Of a DNA stretch of 64,000 nt, positions 25,750 to 34,946 are shown in pieces; the stretch's first letter is position 1; each line of letters opens with the position of its first letter. This DNA comes from CAWCKS01 sp963763485 (GTDB lineage: Bacteria; Pseudomonadota; Alphaproteobacteria; Rhizobiales; Xanthobacteraceae): assembly GCA_963763485.1 (NCBI GenBank), contig CAVXOW010000005.1, positions 186,001 to 250,000 on the forward strand. Direction: 5' to 3'. The translations under genes were made by a program, and so were the position numbers. A model generated the notes under the pieces. That model saw only the letters and a program-made list of their open reading frames with translations. It ran no database searches and was not told the DNA's origin.

Positions 25750-26771
25750 CGCATCACCTCGTTGTCGATCGCGCCGCGCGTCAGATACGTTGTCGTCAAT
25801 TCGGCGAGCGCCGGCGCCAGCAGGAAGCCGTGGCGATAGAGCCCGTTGACGCGGATGTGGTCGCCGCACATGGTGATCCGCGGCAGATGATCGGGGTAAG
25901 CAGGGCGCAAGCCCGCTCCGATCTCAACAATACGCGCTTCGCCGAACGCCGGATGCACCGCATAGGCCGCACTGAGCAATTCGAGCGCCGAGCGCACGGT
26001 AACGTTGCGATCCTCGCTCTCGATCGAGGTAGCGCCGATCATGAAACGGTTGTCGTCACGCGGGATGATGTAGAGCGGCCAGCGGGGATGGATCAGGCGC
26101 ACCGGGCGCTGCAGCGAAATCTCCGATGTTTCGACCACGATCATCTCGCCCTTGACGCCACGCAGCTCGCTGTCGTCGTCGCGCGCGTCGAGGCCGCGGC
26201 AATCGATCGAGATACCGCCGGTGGTCTGCGGCTGCCCGGAGCCAAAACGAATCTCGACGCCGACCTCAGTGAGCCGCTGATGCAGCTGCGCCAGCACGCG
26301 TCGCGGCTCGACATGGCCTTCGTCGGCGAAGAACAAACCTTCGGCGAAGCGGCCGGCGAGCACGGGCTCCAGCCGTGCCAGCGCGTCGCCGCGCATGCGA
26401 GTGTGATGGGAGGTGAGCCCGGCGAAACGCTCGAAATCCGCGCGGTCCCGCGGATGCGCCACCACCAGCGAGCCGTTGAATGGTGTGTCCGGAATTTCCT
26501 CGCGCCACAGCGCGAGTGAGCGGACGCCGAGCCGTGTCACCGCAGGCTCCGCGGTCTCCTGCTCGCACCACGGCGCCAGCATGCCGCCGGCATAATAGGC
26601 CGCGGATTGGTCGAGCGAAGCGTCGCTCCGTTCATGCAGCGTCACGCCGAAGCCGGCGCGCGCCAGCGTCAGCGCCTGCCAGGTGCCGGCAATGCCGGCG
26701 CCGATCACGCTAACCGGGCGGCGCGAAACGTTTTGGGGTGACCAAATATCTTGGGGTAATGAGTGCGGCAT
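25740..26771 (-). CDS. thiO: Glycine oxidase ThiO
   Basis: FAD enzyme that oxidises glycine to iminoacetate for the thiazole ring. 343 residues from ATG 26771. Dinucleotide-binding GAGIAGTWQALTLARAG follows a short leader; AYYAGGMLAPWCE is the ThiO-specific stretch after it; the C-terminal FAD motif YPDHLPRI and YRHGFLLAPALAELT is typical. Use of ThiO, not ThiH, implies aerobic thiamine synthesis. First gene of the operon, directly behind a TPP riboswitch. Confidence 0.94.
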   Translation of the reverse strand: MPHSLPQDIWSPQNVSRRPVSVIGAGIAGTWQALTLARAGFGVTLHERSDASLDQSAAYYAGGMLAPWCEQETAEPAVTRLGVRSLALWREEIPDTPFNGSLVVAHPRDRADFERFAGLTSHHTRMRGDALARLEPVLAGRFAEGLFFADEGHVEPRRVLAQLHQRLTEVGVEIRFGSGQPQTTGGISIDCRGLDARDDDSELRGVKGEMIVVETSEISLQRPVRLIHPRWPLYIIPRDDNRFMIGATSIESEDRNVTVRSALELLSAAYAVHPAFGEARIVEIGAGLRPAYPDHLPRITMCGDHIRVNGLYRHGFLLAPALAELTTTYLTRGAIDNEVMRWS

Positions 26772-26780
26772 GATTCCCGT

Positions 26781-26876
26781 CCCTTCGCCGGCATGACCCG
26801 GATCAGGTTCGAAGGGTTACCGCGGCGCGTCTTACGGCACGGACAGCGGACTCTCAGCTCCTTCCGGAGCACCCCT
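26781..26876 (-). promoter_or_regulatory. TPP riboswitch (THI element)
   Basis: On the minus strand the leader of thiO contains GGGGTGC, CTGAGAG (near 26848), ACCCTTCGAACCTGATC (near 26812) and a final GCCGGCGAAGGGA, the conserved signature of the thiamine pyrophosphate aptamer, ending about 10 bases before the thiO ATG. The closeness to the start suggests control by translation initiation. It represses thiOSGE when TPP is plentiful. Confidence 0.93.
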
Positions 26877-26948
26877 CGGAACAGCTGATATCATAAGCGC
26901 GTAGCGCGGCAGGTCAACCACCGGCCAAGGCGCGGAACATGCCGCTGA

Positions 26949-27358
26949 CTAGCCGTGAACGACGAACCGCAGCAGCAGCGTGACCGCGCAGCCCACCAGC
27001 AGCAGAAATGTGATGAACACGCCGCCAGTGCGGAATAGCAGGAATCGCAGGGTTCGCGGCGCAGCCGACATACCGAGCGGATGCAGGATGCGTGAAAGCA
27101 GCAGCGCACCGAGCAAGAGGTGCAGACGGGCGGGCGCTGTCCCCGCCATTTCCAGCAGCGTAATCATTAGTGCGATGATCGGGACATATTCGGCGAAATG
27201 CGCGTGCGACCGGATGGCGCGCTGGTCAGCGCCGCATTGCCGCCATCGCCCAGGCTGACCTGATATTTTCCGCGCAGCAACACCACGCGAATGCTCAGAA
27301 GCGCATAAAGCAGTGCGAGGATGCCGAGATAGCCGGCAGTGATGGTCGGAACCTGCAC
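26949..27358 (-). pseudogene. MAPEG-family membrane protein, one frameshift
   Basis: Two frames: 27358 (GTG) to about 27222, MQVPTITAGYLGILALLYAL..VVLLRGKYQVSLGDGGNAAL, and from about 27228 to 26949, AIRSHAHFAEYVPIIALMIT..LLRFVVHG. Joined, about 135 residues, four helices, and the MAPEG hallmark RAIRSHAHFAEYVP. Relatives are small membrane thiol/epoxide-active or unknown proteins (YecN-like). The lesion falls in GCGCTGACCAGCGCGCC. Stand-alone gene between the thiamine operon and a regulator. Confidence 0.75.
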
Positions 27359-27391
27359 GTCGATCTCCCCCTCAACGGAAAATGTTGGCGA

Positions 27392-28958
27392 CTACGCCAG
27401 CCCGGCGCGGCGAAAGCCTTCGAGGTAGTGCGCGCGTTGGTCGTCGCGAAGTATCGGCATGTGCTCGTCGAGCCATGCGAGCGAGATGTTGGGCTGTGCG
27501 CGGCGCAGCTCGGCGAGCGCCGCGCGGGCAATCTCGGGCCGTTCAGCCATGCCGGCGGCCGCCGTCAGCACGCGATGCGCGCCGACGAAATCATTGCGCT
27601 GGCGGAGACCTTCGCGGGCCAGGCGCATCGCCTCGTCATAGTTGTGGCCGATAAACTGAGCGTAGGCGGCGATGCCATAGTACACAGCGCAGAATGGATC
27701 GCGCGGGCTTAAGCGCAATGCGCGCCGAGCCGCCTCCGCGCCTTCCTGCCAGCGTCCGCAGTAGGTGAGCGCCAGCCCGAGATAGCCCTGCGCCTGGGAA
27801 AAATTCGGATTGAGTTTGAGCGCCAGCTCGAATTCGGCAACTGCGTCTTCATGCCGTCGCTGTGTAATCAGCCGCACATTGGCGAGCGCGTGGTGTGCCC
27901 AGGGGTCTTCGTCGTCGGCGCGGATCGCAGCCAGCGCCGCCTTCTCGGCGATCGGAGTGGCGATGGCAATATCGGTCCAGCCCATATGGGCGCAGAAGAT
28001 ATAGCTTGCGGCCAGCACACCGAGCGCCTGACCATAGTTCGGATCGATGCTGATCGCCTTTTCCAGCAGCGCCTGCGCCACCACGTTGTCCTCGCGAGTG
28101 ACGCGCCAGTAGTGCGACAGCGCTCGCATCACGAGATCCCACGCGTCGAGATTTTCGGGCGCCTTGCGCTGGGCGCGGAAATTCTCCGCCGCATAGAGCT
28201 GCGGCTCGATCGCCGCGACGATCGCCTCGGTGATCTCGTCCTGTACCGCGAACACGTCGGCGAGGCCGCGATCGTAGCGTTCCGCCCACAAATGACTGCC
28301 CGAGGTGACGTCATTGAGTTGCGCAGTGATTCGGACGCGGTTGCCTTCCTTGCGCACGCTGCCCTCGACCACGTAGCGCACGCCGAGTTCGTCGGCGACC
28401 TGCTTCAGGTGCACGGACTTGCCCTTGTAGATGAAGGATGAATTGCGCGCGATCACGAAGAACCAGCGCAGCTTCGATAGTGCAGTGATGATGTCTTCGC
28501 TGATGCCGTCCGAGAAATATTCCTGTTCCAGCTCGCCGCTCATGTTGGTGAACGGCAGCACGGCAATAGCCGGACGATCCGGCAGCGGCAATGCGGGACG
28601 TACCGGTTCGAGCGACGCTGTGGCGGCAGGCTGTTCGGCGCAGCGAACGTCGCCAACGAAGCGAAAACCCTTGCGCGCGATGGTGCGGATCAAGCCCTGG
28701 TCCTTGCCGCTGTCGCCGACCGCCTTGCGCGCCGCGTTGATCCGGCTGGTCAGGGTTGATTCCGAGACGATCCGCCCTTCCCAGATCTTTTCGAATCAAA
28801 TCGTCCTTGGTGACGACGCGGTCGCGATTCTCGACGAGAAAAACGAGGAGGTCGAACACCTGCGGCTCGATGGCAATGCCTTCGCCGCCACGCGCCAGCT
28901 CGCGGCGGTCGATGTCAAGTACATGATCAGAAAAGAGAAATTGCACGCTTCGATCCAC
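27392..28958 (-). pseudogene. Winged-helix regulator with TolB-N/TPR C-terminus, one frameshift
   Basis: N-terminal OmpR/CadC-type DNA-binding domain: MDRSVQFLFSDHVLDIDRRE.., VFDLLVFLVENRDRVVTKDDLI, then, after dropping one C near 28794, EKIWEGRIVSESTLTSRINA ARKAVGD and TIARKGFRFVGDV. Next an adenylate-cyclase-associated/FlgO-like segment (IAVLPFTNMSGELEQEYFSD, LGVRYVVEGSVRKEGNRVRI) and about seven TPR-like repeats to the end. Joined length about 521. Such proteins are cytosolic regulators with TPR sensors. The single extra base separates the DNA-binding half from the rest; assembly error is as likely as mutation. Confidence 0.78.
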
Positions 28959-29106
28959 GTCTAAGTCTCAGAATCTCAAGAAATAATCAGGACGCCCTCA
29001 AGGACAAATCAAGCCGCGCTCAGAGTTGGTGGGTCCGCTTTCGGCCAGTCTCGGTTCAGCACGGTCGCCGCCCGCGGCCGTTCCGACATTACAGGGAGAT
29101 TAGCCT

Positions 29107-29961
29107 ATGGCCACAGCAACTACAGTGACGCAGACCACACCTGCCCCAACTCCAGCCATGCCTGATCTTGCCGCGCTCAAGACGCGCCAGCACGCGGCGT
29201 GGTCATCTGGCAACTACGCCGTCGTCGGCACGACCCTGCAGATCGTCGGCGAAGAGCTGTGCGAGGCGCTTGATATCCGTGCAGGTTCCAAAGTGCTCGA
29301 CGTCGCTGCCGGCAACGGCATGGTTACCCTCGCCGCCGCACGACGCTGGTGCGACGTCACCTCGACTGACTACGTCCCGGCGTTGCTGGAACTGGGCCGC
29401 GCCCGCGCCGAAGCCGAGGGGCTCCCGGTCACCTTCAAGGAAGCCGACGCTGAAAACCTGCCGTTCGTCGACGCGAGCTTCGACACCGTGGTCTCGACCT
29501 TCGGCGTGATGTTCACCCCGAACCAGGACAAGGCTGCCGCCGAATTGCTGCGCGTGTGCCGGCACGGCGGCCAGATCGGACTCGCGAACTGGACGCCGGA
29601 AGGCTTCATAGGCCAAGTGTTCAAGACCCTCGGAAAATATCTGCCGCCCCCGGCTGGCGCCAAATCGCCAGCGTTGTGGGGTACGCGCGCGCGTCTCACC
29701 GAGCTGTTCGGTTCCAAGGCAAGCTCGATCAAGGCGGAGAGCCGCCTGTTCAATTTCCGTTACCGTTCTCCCGACCATTTCCTCGACGTGATGAAGACGT
29801 TCTACGGCCCGGTACTGAAGGCGTTTGCCGCGCTCGAGCCGGTGAAGCAGGGCAAACTTCGTAGCGATCTCGACGCTCTTGTCGGTCGCATGAATCGCGC
29901 CAGCGACGGCACGATGATCGTGCCGAGCGAATACCTCGAAGTCATCGTCACCAAGCGCTGA
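29107..29961 (+). CDS. Class I SAM-dependent methyltransferase
   Basis: 284 residues. Methyltransf_11/25 domain: motif I VLDVAAGNGMVTLAAAR (about 59-75), acidic TSTD-type end of beta 2 (STDYVPALLELGRARAE), AENLPFVDASFDTVVSTFG (motifs II-III). N-terminal Thr/Pro-rich leader of about 20 residues is not a signal peptide. The substrate cannot be deduced. It is followed 49 bases later by mddA in the same direction, and divergent from the winged-helix gene, so it may be cotranscribed with mddA. Confidence 0.85.
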   Translation: MATATTVTQTTPAPTPAMPDLAALKTRQHAAWSSGNYAVVGTTLQIVGEELCEALDIRAGSKVLDVAAGNGMVTLAAARRWCDVTSTDYVPALLELGRARAEAEGLPVTFKEADAENLPFVDASFDTVVSTFGVMFTPNQDKAAAELLRVCRHGGQIGLANWTPEGFIGQVFKTLGKYLPPPAGAKSPALWGTRARLTELFGSKASSIKAESRLFNFRYRSPDHFLDVMKTFYGPVLKAFAALEPVKQGKLRSDLDALVGRMNRASDGTMIVPSEYLEVIVTKR

Positions 29962-30010
29962 GGCGTGTTTGCGTCCGTTCGCAGCGCCCAGACACAAGTG
30001 GAGCCAACAA

Positions 30011-30742
30011 ATGGGTAGATTCATCGCATTTCTTTACGGGCTCGTTGCCTATGCCGTGTTCTTCGTCGCGTTTCTCTATGCCATCGGTTTCGTCGAGAAC
30101 ATGCTGGTGCCGAAGTCGATCGACAGCGGCGCCACAGGGCCGATCGTCGAAGCTGTCATCGTCAACCTCGTGTTGATGTCGATCTTTGCGATCCAGCACA
30201 GCGTGATGGCGCGCCCGCAATTCAAGCGTTGGTGGACGCGCTTTGTGCCCGCTTCCGTCGAGCGCACGACGTATGTACTGCTGGCAAGCCTCGCGCTGCT
30301 GTTGTTGTGCTGGCAGTGGCGGCCGATGCCTTCGGTCGTCTGGCACGTCAACAACCTGGAGCTCGCGTCTGCGATCATCGGCTTGTCGTTCGTCGGATGG
30401 CTGATCGTCCTGACCTCCACCTTCCTGATCAACCATTTCGAGCTGTTCGGCTTGCATCAGGTCACCAACAATCTCGCCGGCCGGCCGATGGCCGCGCCAC
30501 GGTTCAGGACGCCGCTGTACTACAAGTTCGTGCGGCATCCGCTCTATCTCGGTTTCATCATTGCCTTCTGGGCGACGCCGACCATGTCCGCGGGACATCT
30601 GCTGTTTGCCGCGGTGACGACCGCCTACATCGTCGTCGGTGCGCTGCTCGAAGAACGCGACCTGATCGAGGTGTTCGGCGACGAGTACCGCCGCTATCGC
30701 CAGCGTGTGTCGATGCTGATCCCCTGGCGTCGGGCGGTGTGA
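30011..30742 (+). CDS. mddA: Methanethiol S-methyltransferase (MddA-like)
   Basis: Integral membrane methyltransferase of the NnrU/isoprenylcysteine-type fold, which in characterised cases makes dimethyl sulfide from methanethiol with SAM. 243 residues from ATG 30011. Five or six helices; signatures IQHSVMARPQFKRWWTRF, WLIVLTSTFLINHFELFGLHQ, YYKFVRHPLYLGF and EERDLIEVFGDEYRRYRQRV. This matches MddA closely in length and pattern. Its neighbour is a soluble methyltransferase, not a known sulfur enzyme. Confidence 0.82.
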   Translation: MGRFIAFLYGLVAYAVFFVAFLYAIGFVENMLVPKSIDSGATGPIVEAVIVNLVLMSIFAIQHSVMARPQFKRWWTRFVPASVERTTYVLLASLALLLLCWQWRPMPSVVWHVNNLELASAIIGLSFVGWLIVLTSTFLINHFELFGLHQVTNNLAGRPMAAPRFRTPLYYKFVRHPLYLGFIIAFWATPTMSAGHLLFAAVTTAYIVVGALLEERDLIEVFGDEYRRYRQRVSMLIPWRRAV

Positions 30743-30752
30743 GGCGATCGCC

Positions 30753-31157
30753 TCACCGCTGATGGGGTCCGGATTTCGCAAGATAGGCGATCAGGTCGGC
30801 GCGGGCCTGCTCGTCGCGCAAGGGCGCGGCGCTCATCCGCGTGCCAGGGACGATCGCCTGTGGATCACCGATGTAACGGTTCAGCGTCGCCGCGTCCCAT
30901 TTGAGGCCTTGGGCGCCGCGCTTCTTCATCGCATCGGAATAGCTAAAGCCTTTGAGCGAGGCAGCAGGCCGGCCGACGATGCGATAGAGGCTCGGGCCCT
31001 CGAGTTGCACCTGCTCGTTGGGATCGACCGAGTGGCAGGAAAAGCAATACTGGAAGATGCGCTCGCCACGCACGGCGTCGCCGTCCACGGCGCGAGCGCC
31101 GTGGACGACGCAAACAAGCGCGATCGCGGTCAGCGGCGCCACGGTCCTTATGTGCAT
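30753..31157 (-). CDS. Small periplasmic c-type cytochrome
   Basis: 134 residues from ATG 31157. Signal peptide MHIRTVAPLTAIALVCVVHG ARA, then class I cytochrome c: haem site FQYCFSCHSVDP (CxxCH at about 38-42), LEGPSLYRIVGRPAAS, and axial Met in VPGTRMSAAPL (about 108). Close to the cytochrome c2 / c550 type of periplasmic electron carriers. It lies 11 bases after the beta-propeller gene in the same direction, so the pair is an operon. Confidence 0.85.
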   Translation of the reverse strand: MHIRTVAPLTAIALVCVVHGARAVDGDAVRGERIFQYCFSCHSVDPNEQVQLEGPSLYRIVGRPAASLKGFSYSDAMKKRGAQGLKWDAATLNRYIGDPQAIVPGTRMSAAPLRDEQARADLIAYLAKSGPHQR

Positions 31158-31168
31158 ATGCGCTGCCG

Positions 31169-32140
31169 CTACTGCGTCGCCGGCGTGTAGCGAATCAAGC
31201 GCAAACGATCGGTGCCGGACTCGGCGGCCCAGGCCTCGCCCTTGCGGCCGAGCATCTGCCGCACATCGGCATTGGCCTTGTCGCTCGGGAAGCTGTCGAA
31301 TTTTTCGGTTGCTGGATCGAACCGCACGATGCCGTTGGTGCCCCAGTCGCTGAGCCAGACCTTGTCGTCGGGATCGACCCACACCGCATAGGCCTGCGGG
31401 TGCTCGCCAGGCAGCTTCCATTCCCTCCAGCTCTTCGTTGCCGGATCGTACATGCCGACTTGCCCGGCGTTCCACTCGCTGATCCACAGCCGTCCCTTGG
31501 AATCCGACCACACGCGACGCGCGCCTTGCGCCTTCGTCGGCGGCTCGTAGACGGTTGCCGCTCCGCTCTCGGGATCGACATTGGCCAGGTAGGAGTTGGC
31601 GAGCGACACGAACCAGATCTCGCCCTTCGGTGTCGCGGTGATGCCGTAGGCGCCGCGGCCCCGCGGCGCGTCCCACACCTTCATGTCGCCAGAGACAGGA
31701 TCGAGTCGCCCGTAGACACCATTCTGCCCCGTGAACCAGACGCGGCCCTTGGCGTCGAACACCGCCGTGTTCAGGTTCACGAACGGCGAACGTTCCTGTG
31801 GCAGCGGCCAGACCTTGACCGCACTGGTCGCAGGGTCGACCCGGACGATGGCGTTCTGTCCGCCGTCGGTGAACCACGGCGCGCCGTCGGGTCCGATAAT
31901 CACGCCGTGCGGTGCCGAATTCTTGCCGAGCGGAATGCGGGTGACGTTGCCGGTTGCGGGGTCGACCTTGCCAGCGATGCCGCGCTGTTGCCCCGAGAAC
32001 CAGGCGATGCCGTCCGGCGCGACCGCGACGTCGTGCGGATAGTCGCCCTTTTGTAGTTGGAAATATCGGGTATCTGCTGCCTTTGCCGCGGAGGACGTCA
32101 ACAACGCAAGCGCAGCAATCGTGAGCAAAGCGTGGCGCAT
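31169..32140 (-). CDS. Exported Vgb-like beta-propeller protein
   Basis: 323 residues from ATG 32140. Signal peptide MRHALLTIAALALLTSSAAK A; the mature part is seven or so repeats of about 42 residues with the pattern DPATGxV..W.LP / ..AWFTDxGxNAIVRVDP, as in virginiamycin B lyase. Vgb itself is a lyase opening streptogramin B rings; here the protein is exported and next to a cytochrome c, which argues for another task (redox or sugar/alcohol sensing). Catalytic residues of Vgb (His/Glu) were not verified. Confidence 0.78.
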   Translation of the reverse strand: MRHALLTIAALALLTSSAAKAADTRYFQLQKGDYPHDVAVAPDGIAWFSGQQRGIAGKVDPATGNVTRIPLGKNSAPHGVIIGPDGAPWFTDGGQNAIVRVDPATSAVKVWPLPQERSPFVNLNTAVFDAKGRVWFTGQNGVYGRLDPVSGDMKVWDAPRGRGAYGITATPKGEIWFVSLANSYLANVDPESGAATVYEPPTKAQGARRVWSDSKGRLWISEWNAGQVGMYDPATKSWREWKLPGEHPQAYAVWVDPDDKVWLSDWGTNGIVRFDPATEKFDSFPSDKANADVRQMLGRKGEAWAAESGTDRLRLIRYTPATQ

Positions 32141-32267
32141 GAGATATCTCCAACGCCGATAGGACAACTGCACTATATCGGATATCACCGTTGCTGTTAC
32201 AGGCATCACGACGCCGCAGCAGCCGTCGAGGGTTCCATAAGACCAAGGCTCGCACGGCGGCGCGAAA

Positions 32268-33425
32268 ATGCATCCCATTGTCATTCTGATTGCCGGTTTT
32301 CTTGTAGTGTTCGTCGGCGGCGGCGCACGCTTTGCGATCGGGCTGACGCTGAAGCCGATGGTTGCCGACCTCGGCTGGAGCCGTGCCGAGCTCGGCTTTG
32401 CGGTCGGCATCTACTTTGTGGTGTCGGCGGTCGCGACGTTTTTCGCCGGGCGCATCGTGGATCGCACATCGCCGCGGCTATTGTTGAATGCCGGCGTCAC
32501 CATCAGCGCCGCCGGCATCGGGCTGATGAGCCTGGTGTCGCAGCCGTGGCATCCGGTGCTGCTCTATGGGGTGATCTTCGCGTTCGGCAACGGCGCGACG
32601 TCGCTGGTGCCGGTCGGCGTCATGGTGACGCGGGCGTTTGTGGGGCGCACCGGCCTCGTCAACGCCGTGATCGCCTCCGGCGTCAGCGTCGGACAGCTCG
32701 TCATCATCGCGATCCTTGCAGCTGTGCTAGCGAGTATCGGCTGGCGCTCGATCTTTGTCTGGCTTGCGGTGGCGCAGCTGGCGCTGGTCCCCATGTTGTT
32801 GGTCGCGCTGCCGGCGCGCGCCGCGCGGCAGATTTCGACGGCGCCGCGCGAGGGCGTGAGCGTCGTGGAAGCGTTGCGAACGCCGAAGTTATGGATGCTG
32901 CTTGCGATCTACGCGATCTGCGGGCTCGATGATTTTTTTGTCGCGACTCACGTCGTCGCCTTTGCGCAGGATCGCGGTGTCGACGCGTTGTTTGCCGGCA
33001 ACCTGCTGGCGTTGATGGGTCTGACGGCGTTGCTCGGTGTGCTCGCCACCGGCGTGATCAGCGATCGGTTCGGCCCGATCGGGACGACCGCGGCTTCGTT
33101 CGCCGCGCGCGTCGCGGTGTTCGCGTTGATCGCGATCGATCAGTCGGCGCTGTCGATTGCGATCTTCGCATTGGTGTTCGGTGCGACCTTTCTGATGACC
33201 GCGCCGCTCACCGTGCTGTTCGTGCGCGACCATTTCGGCCTGAAACATCTTGGCGCGTTGACTGGCTTGATCACCATGGTGCACCAGATCTTCGGCGGCA
33301 TCGGCGCCTATGGCGGCGCGCTGATTTTTGACCGCAGCGGCAGTTACGAGACGGCGTTCGTGACGGTGGGACTGGCCTCAGCGCTCGCGCTGGGTCTGAC
33401 ATTGATGCTGAAGCGTCAGCCTTAA
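32268..33425 (+). CDS. MFS transporter
   Basis: 385 residues, 12 membrane segments by eye. MHPIVILIAGFLVVFVGGGA opens helix 1; GWSRAELGFAVGIYFVVSAV and the loop-2/3 stretch FFAGRIVDRTSPR fit the MFS signature; Gly-rich helix 4 (VLLYGVIFAFGNGATSLVPVG) follows. It resembles the OFA/monocarboxylate-type and YbfB-like branch. Substrate unknown. Stands alone, divergent from the Vgb-like gene with a 127-base promoter region. Confidence 0.85.
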   Translation: MHPIVILIAGFLVVFVGGGARFAIGLTLKPMVADLGWSRAELGFAVGIYFVVSAVATFFAGRIVDRTSPRLLLNAGVTISAAGIGLMSLVSQPWHPVLLYGVIFAFGNGATSLVPVGVMVTRAFVGRTGLVNAVIASGVSVGQLVIIAILAAVLASIGWRSIFVWLAVAQLALVPMLLVALPARAARQISTAPREGVSVVEALRTPKLWMLLAIYAICGLDDFFVATHVVAFAQDRGVDALFAGNLLALMGLTALLGVLATGVISDRFGPIGTTAASFAARVAVFALIAIDQSALSIAIFALVFGATFLMTAPLTVLFVRDHFGLKHLGALTGLITMVHQIFGGIGAYGGALIFDRSGSYETAFVTVGLASALALGLTLMLKRQP

Positions 33426-33661
33426 ACCTCTCGTGTGATCGCTGCGACTAACTCACGCGGGAGGCGACCGGTGGTGACCATAAGCGGTTGATCAATAGAC
33501 AAAGTCCGCGGATTTCGGTGAAGCCTCAATTTTCCATCGTTGGCTGCTGTCTCACTGACGACGATATAGCAAGCCGCTGGCGATAGGGCACCAGGCCCGC
33601 ACGGAGCGCAGGTTGACCGGTGCTTGAACCGCCAAGGTCCGTGAAACTGTCTCGCCCGACG

Positions 33662-34021
33662 CTATTTCAGCCCGCGGTTCGAAACCTGGATCGAATTGCC
33701 CGCCGGGTCCCGCGCATTGGCGAATTCATGACTGCTGGCTTGATGGATCGCGCCGAACTTCAAGCCCGCGGTTGCTCGTTGCACCGTGAATTTTTTGACG
33801 TCCTGGACGGCGAACACGATCTTGATCTCCGACCCGCGCTTCTGCGAGGCCGCGGCGCGGTGGAGCGCGATGCGACAACCACCATTTCGGGCGACGAGCT
33901 CGAGCCAGCCGTCGTCCGCGCCGGGCAGCGGCTTCAGACCAAAATGCTGTTGATAGAACGCTGCGACTTTTGGGAGGTCTCGCACGTAAAGGATGATCCG
34001 GGAGATCGGCAAAGGATCCAT
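33662..34021 (-). CDS. VOC-family (glyoxalase-like) protein
   Basis: 119 residues from ATG 34021 (MDPLPISRIILYVRDLPKVA). Single-domain VOC fold of two beta-alpha-beta-beta-beta units: IILYVRDLPKVAAFYQQHFGL, WLELVARNGGCRIALHRAAA, EIKIVFAVQDVKKF, FANARDPAGNSIQVSNRG. Metal ligands by position would be the residues near R8/E41 and E..Q113; not all are classical, so catalysis is uncertain. Adjacent to a LuxR-type gene upstream (59 bases away), possibly its target. Confidence 0.82.
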   Translation of the reverse strand: MDPLPISRIILYVRDLPKVAAFYQQHFGLKPLPGADDGWLELVARNGGCRIALHRAAASQKRGSEIKIVFAVQDVKKFTVQRATAGLKFGAIHQASSHEFANARDPAGNSIQVSNRGLK

Positions 34022-34079
34022 GTCGAACCGGTCTTTCACAGTGGGTAGCTGCGAAAATCCCGCAGCCGCTTGGGGGACG

Positions 34080-34814
34080 CTAGTAAAGCCCGTGCAGCAC
34101 CAGACGGGCAACAGCCTGGGCGCGGGTACGGGCGCCGAGCTTGGCTCGTGCGCCGTCGACGTGGAACTTCACGGTCGTTGCCGAGATCGAGAGGATCTCA
34201 CCGATCTCCGGATCGGTCTTGCCGGCTGCGACCCAGCGCAGGCATTCGATCTCGCGCGCGGTCATCTTCTCGAACAGTTCATCGTGGGACATCAGTCCCG
34301 CCAGGGTGCAGGCACGTTCATGCGCCAGCACTGCCAGCATCTGCAGCCGAGCCCGATTCTCGGGGCGCAGATCAAGGACGCTTTCGCGGCTCCCCATGCT
34401 CACCGTCGCAAAGTATCCGGCGGGCCCGCGGATCGGCAGCACAAAACCGTTTCTCCAGCCAAAGGCGAGTGCGTTCTCCCAGACTTCCTGTTCGGCAGAT
34501 GTCAGCGACCGCGCATCGCGGGCCTCGAGCCAGGTAAAGGGTGCTAGCCGTCGGCGCGCCTCGACGGTCACGAAGCTTGCGGCCGCAAAACCTCTGCCGT
34601 CGCTCAGCTTGGCCCAATCGCTCGGCCAATTGCGAAACAGCAAGCGGTGATCAACGCCGCCCGGACCCGGCACGAACGCCCGGCAGGCCGAGGAGACGAA
34701 GCCGTGCCTGATAGCCTCTTGCTGGAACTGATCCCGCACGGCGTCGAGCGTATTGCACGACATGATGCTGCCGGCAAAGTCGTCGACCCCGATGTCTCCG
34801 GATGGGCACGCCAT
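34080..34814 (-). CDS. LuxR-type regulator with autoinducer-binding-like domain
   Basis: 244 residues. N-terminal autoinducer-binding-like domain (about 20-165): FVSSACRAFVPG, WPSDWAKLSDGRGFA, LGWRNGFVLPIRGPAGYFAT, with a W.x.Y/D pattern partly kept. C-terminal LuxR HTH (about 180-240): LTAREIECLRWVAAGKTDPE IGEILSISATTVKFHVDGAR AKLGARTRAQAV. No luxI-type synthase exists in the window, so this is a LuxR solo; whether it binds a homoserine lactone cannot be seen. The VOC gene follows directly. Confidence 0.85.
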   Translation of the reverse strand: MACPSGDIGVDDFAGSIMSCNTLDAVRDQFQQEAIRHGFVSSACRAFVPGPGGVDHRLLFRNWPSDWAKLSDGRGFAAASFVTVEARRRLAPFTWLEARDARSLTSAEQEVWENALAFGWRNGFVLPIRGPAGYFATVSMGSRESVLDLRPENRARLQMLAVLAHERACTLAGLMSHDELFEKMTAREIECLRWVAAGKTDPEIGEILSISATTVKFHVDGARAKLGARTRAQAVARLVLHGLY

Positions 34815-34946
34815 GATCGCAATCTGGCAAACGCCCGGGCTAAACGCAATCGCGACCCGACGGCGCAGCCAATCGGCGTAAGCGCCCGTGTGGCAGGGCG
34901 AGAAGCAGGCCGAAGGCGAGTGCCTGACGGCCGGCCTGTCAAATCG

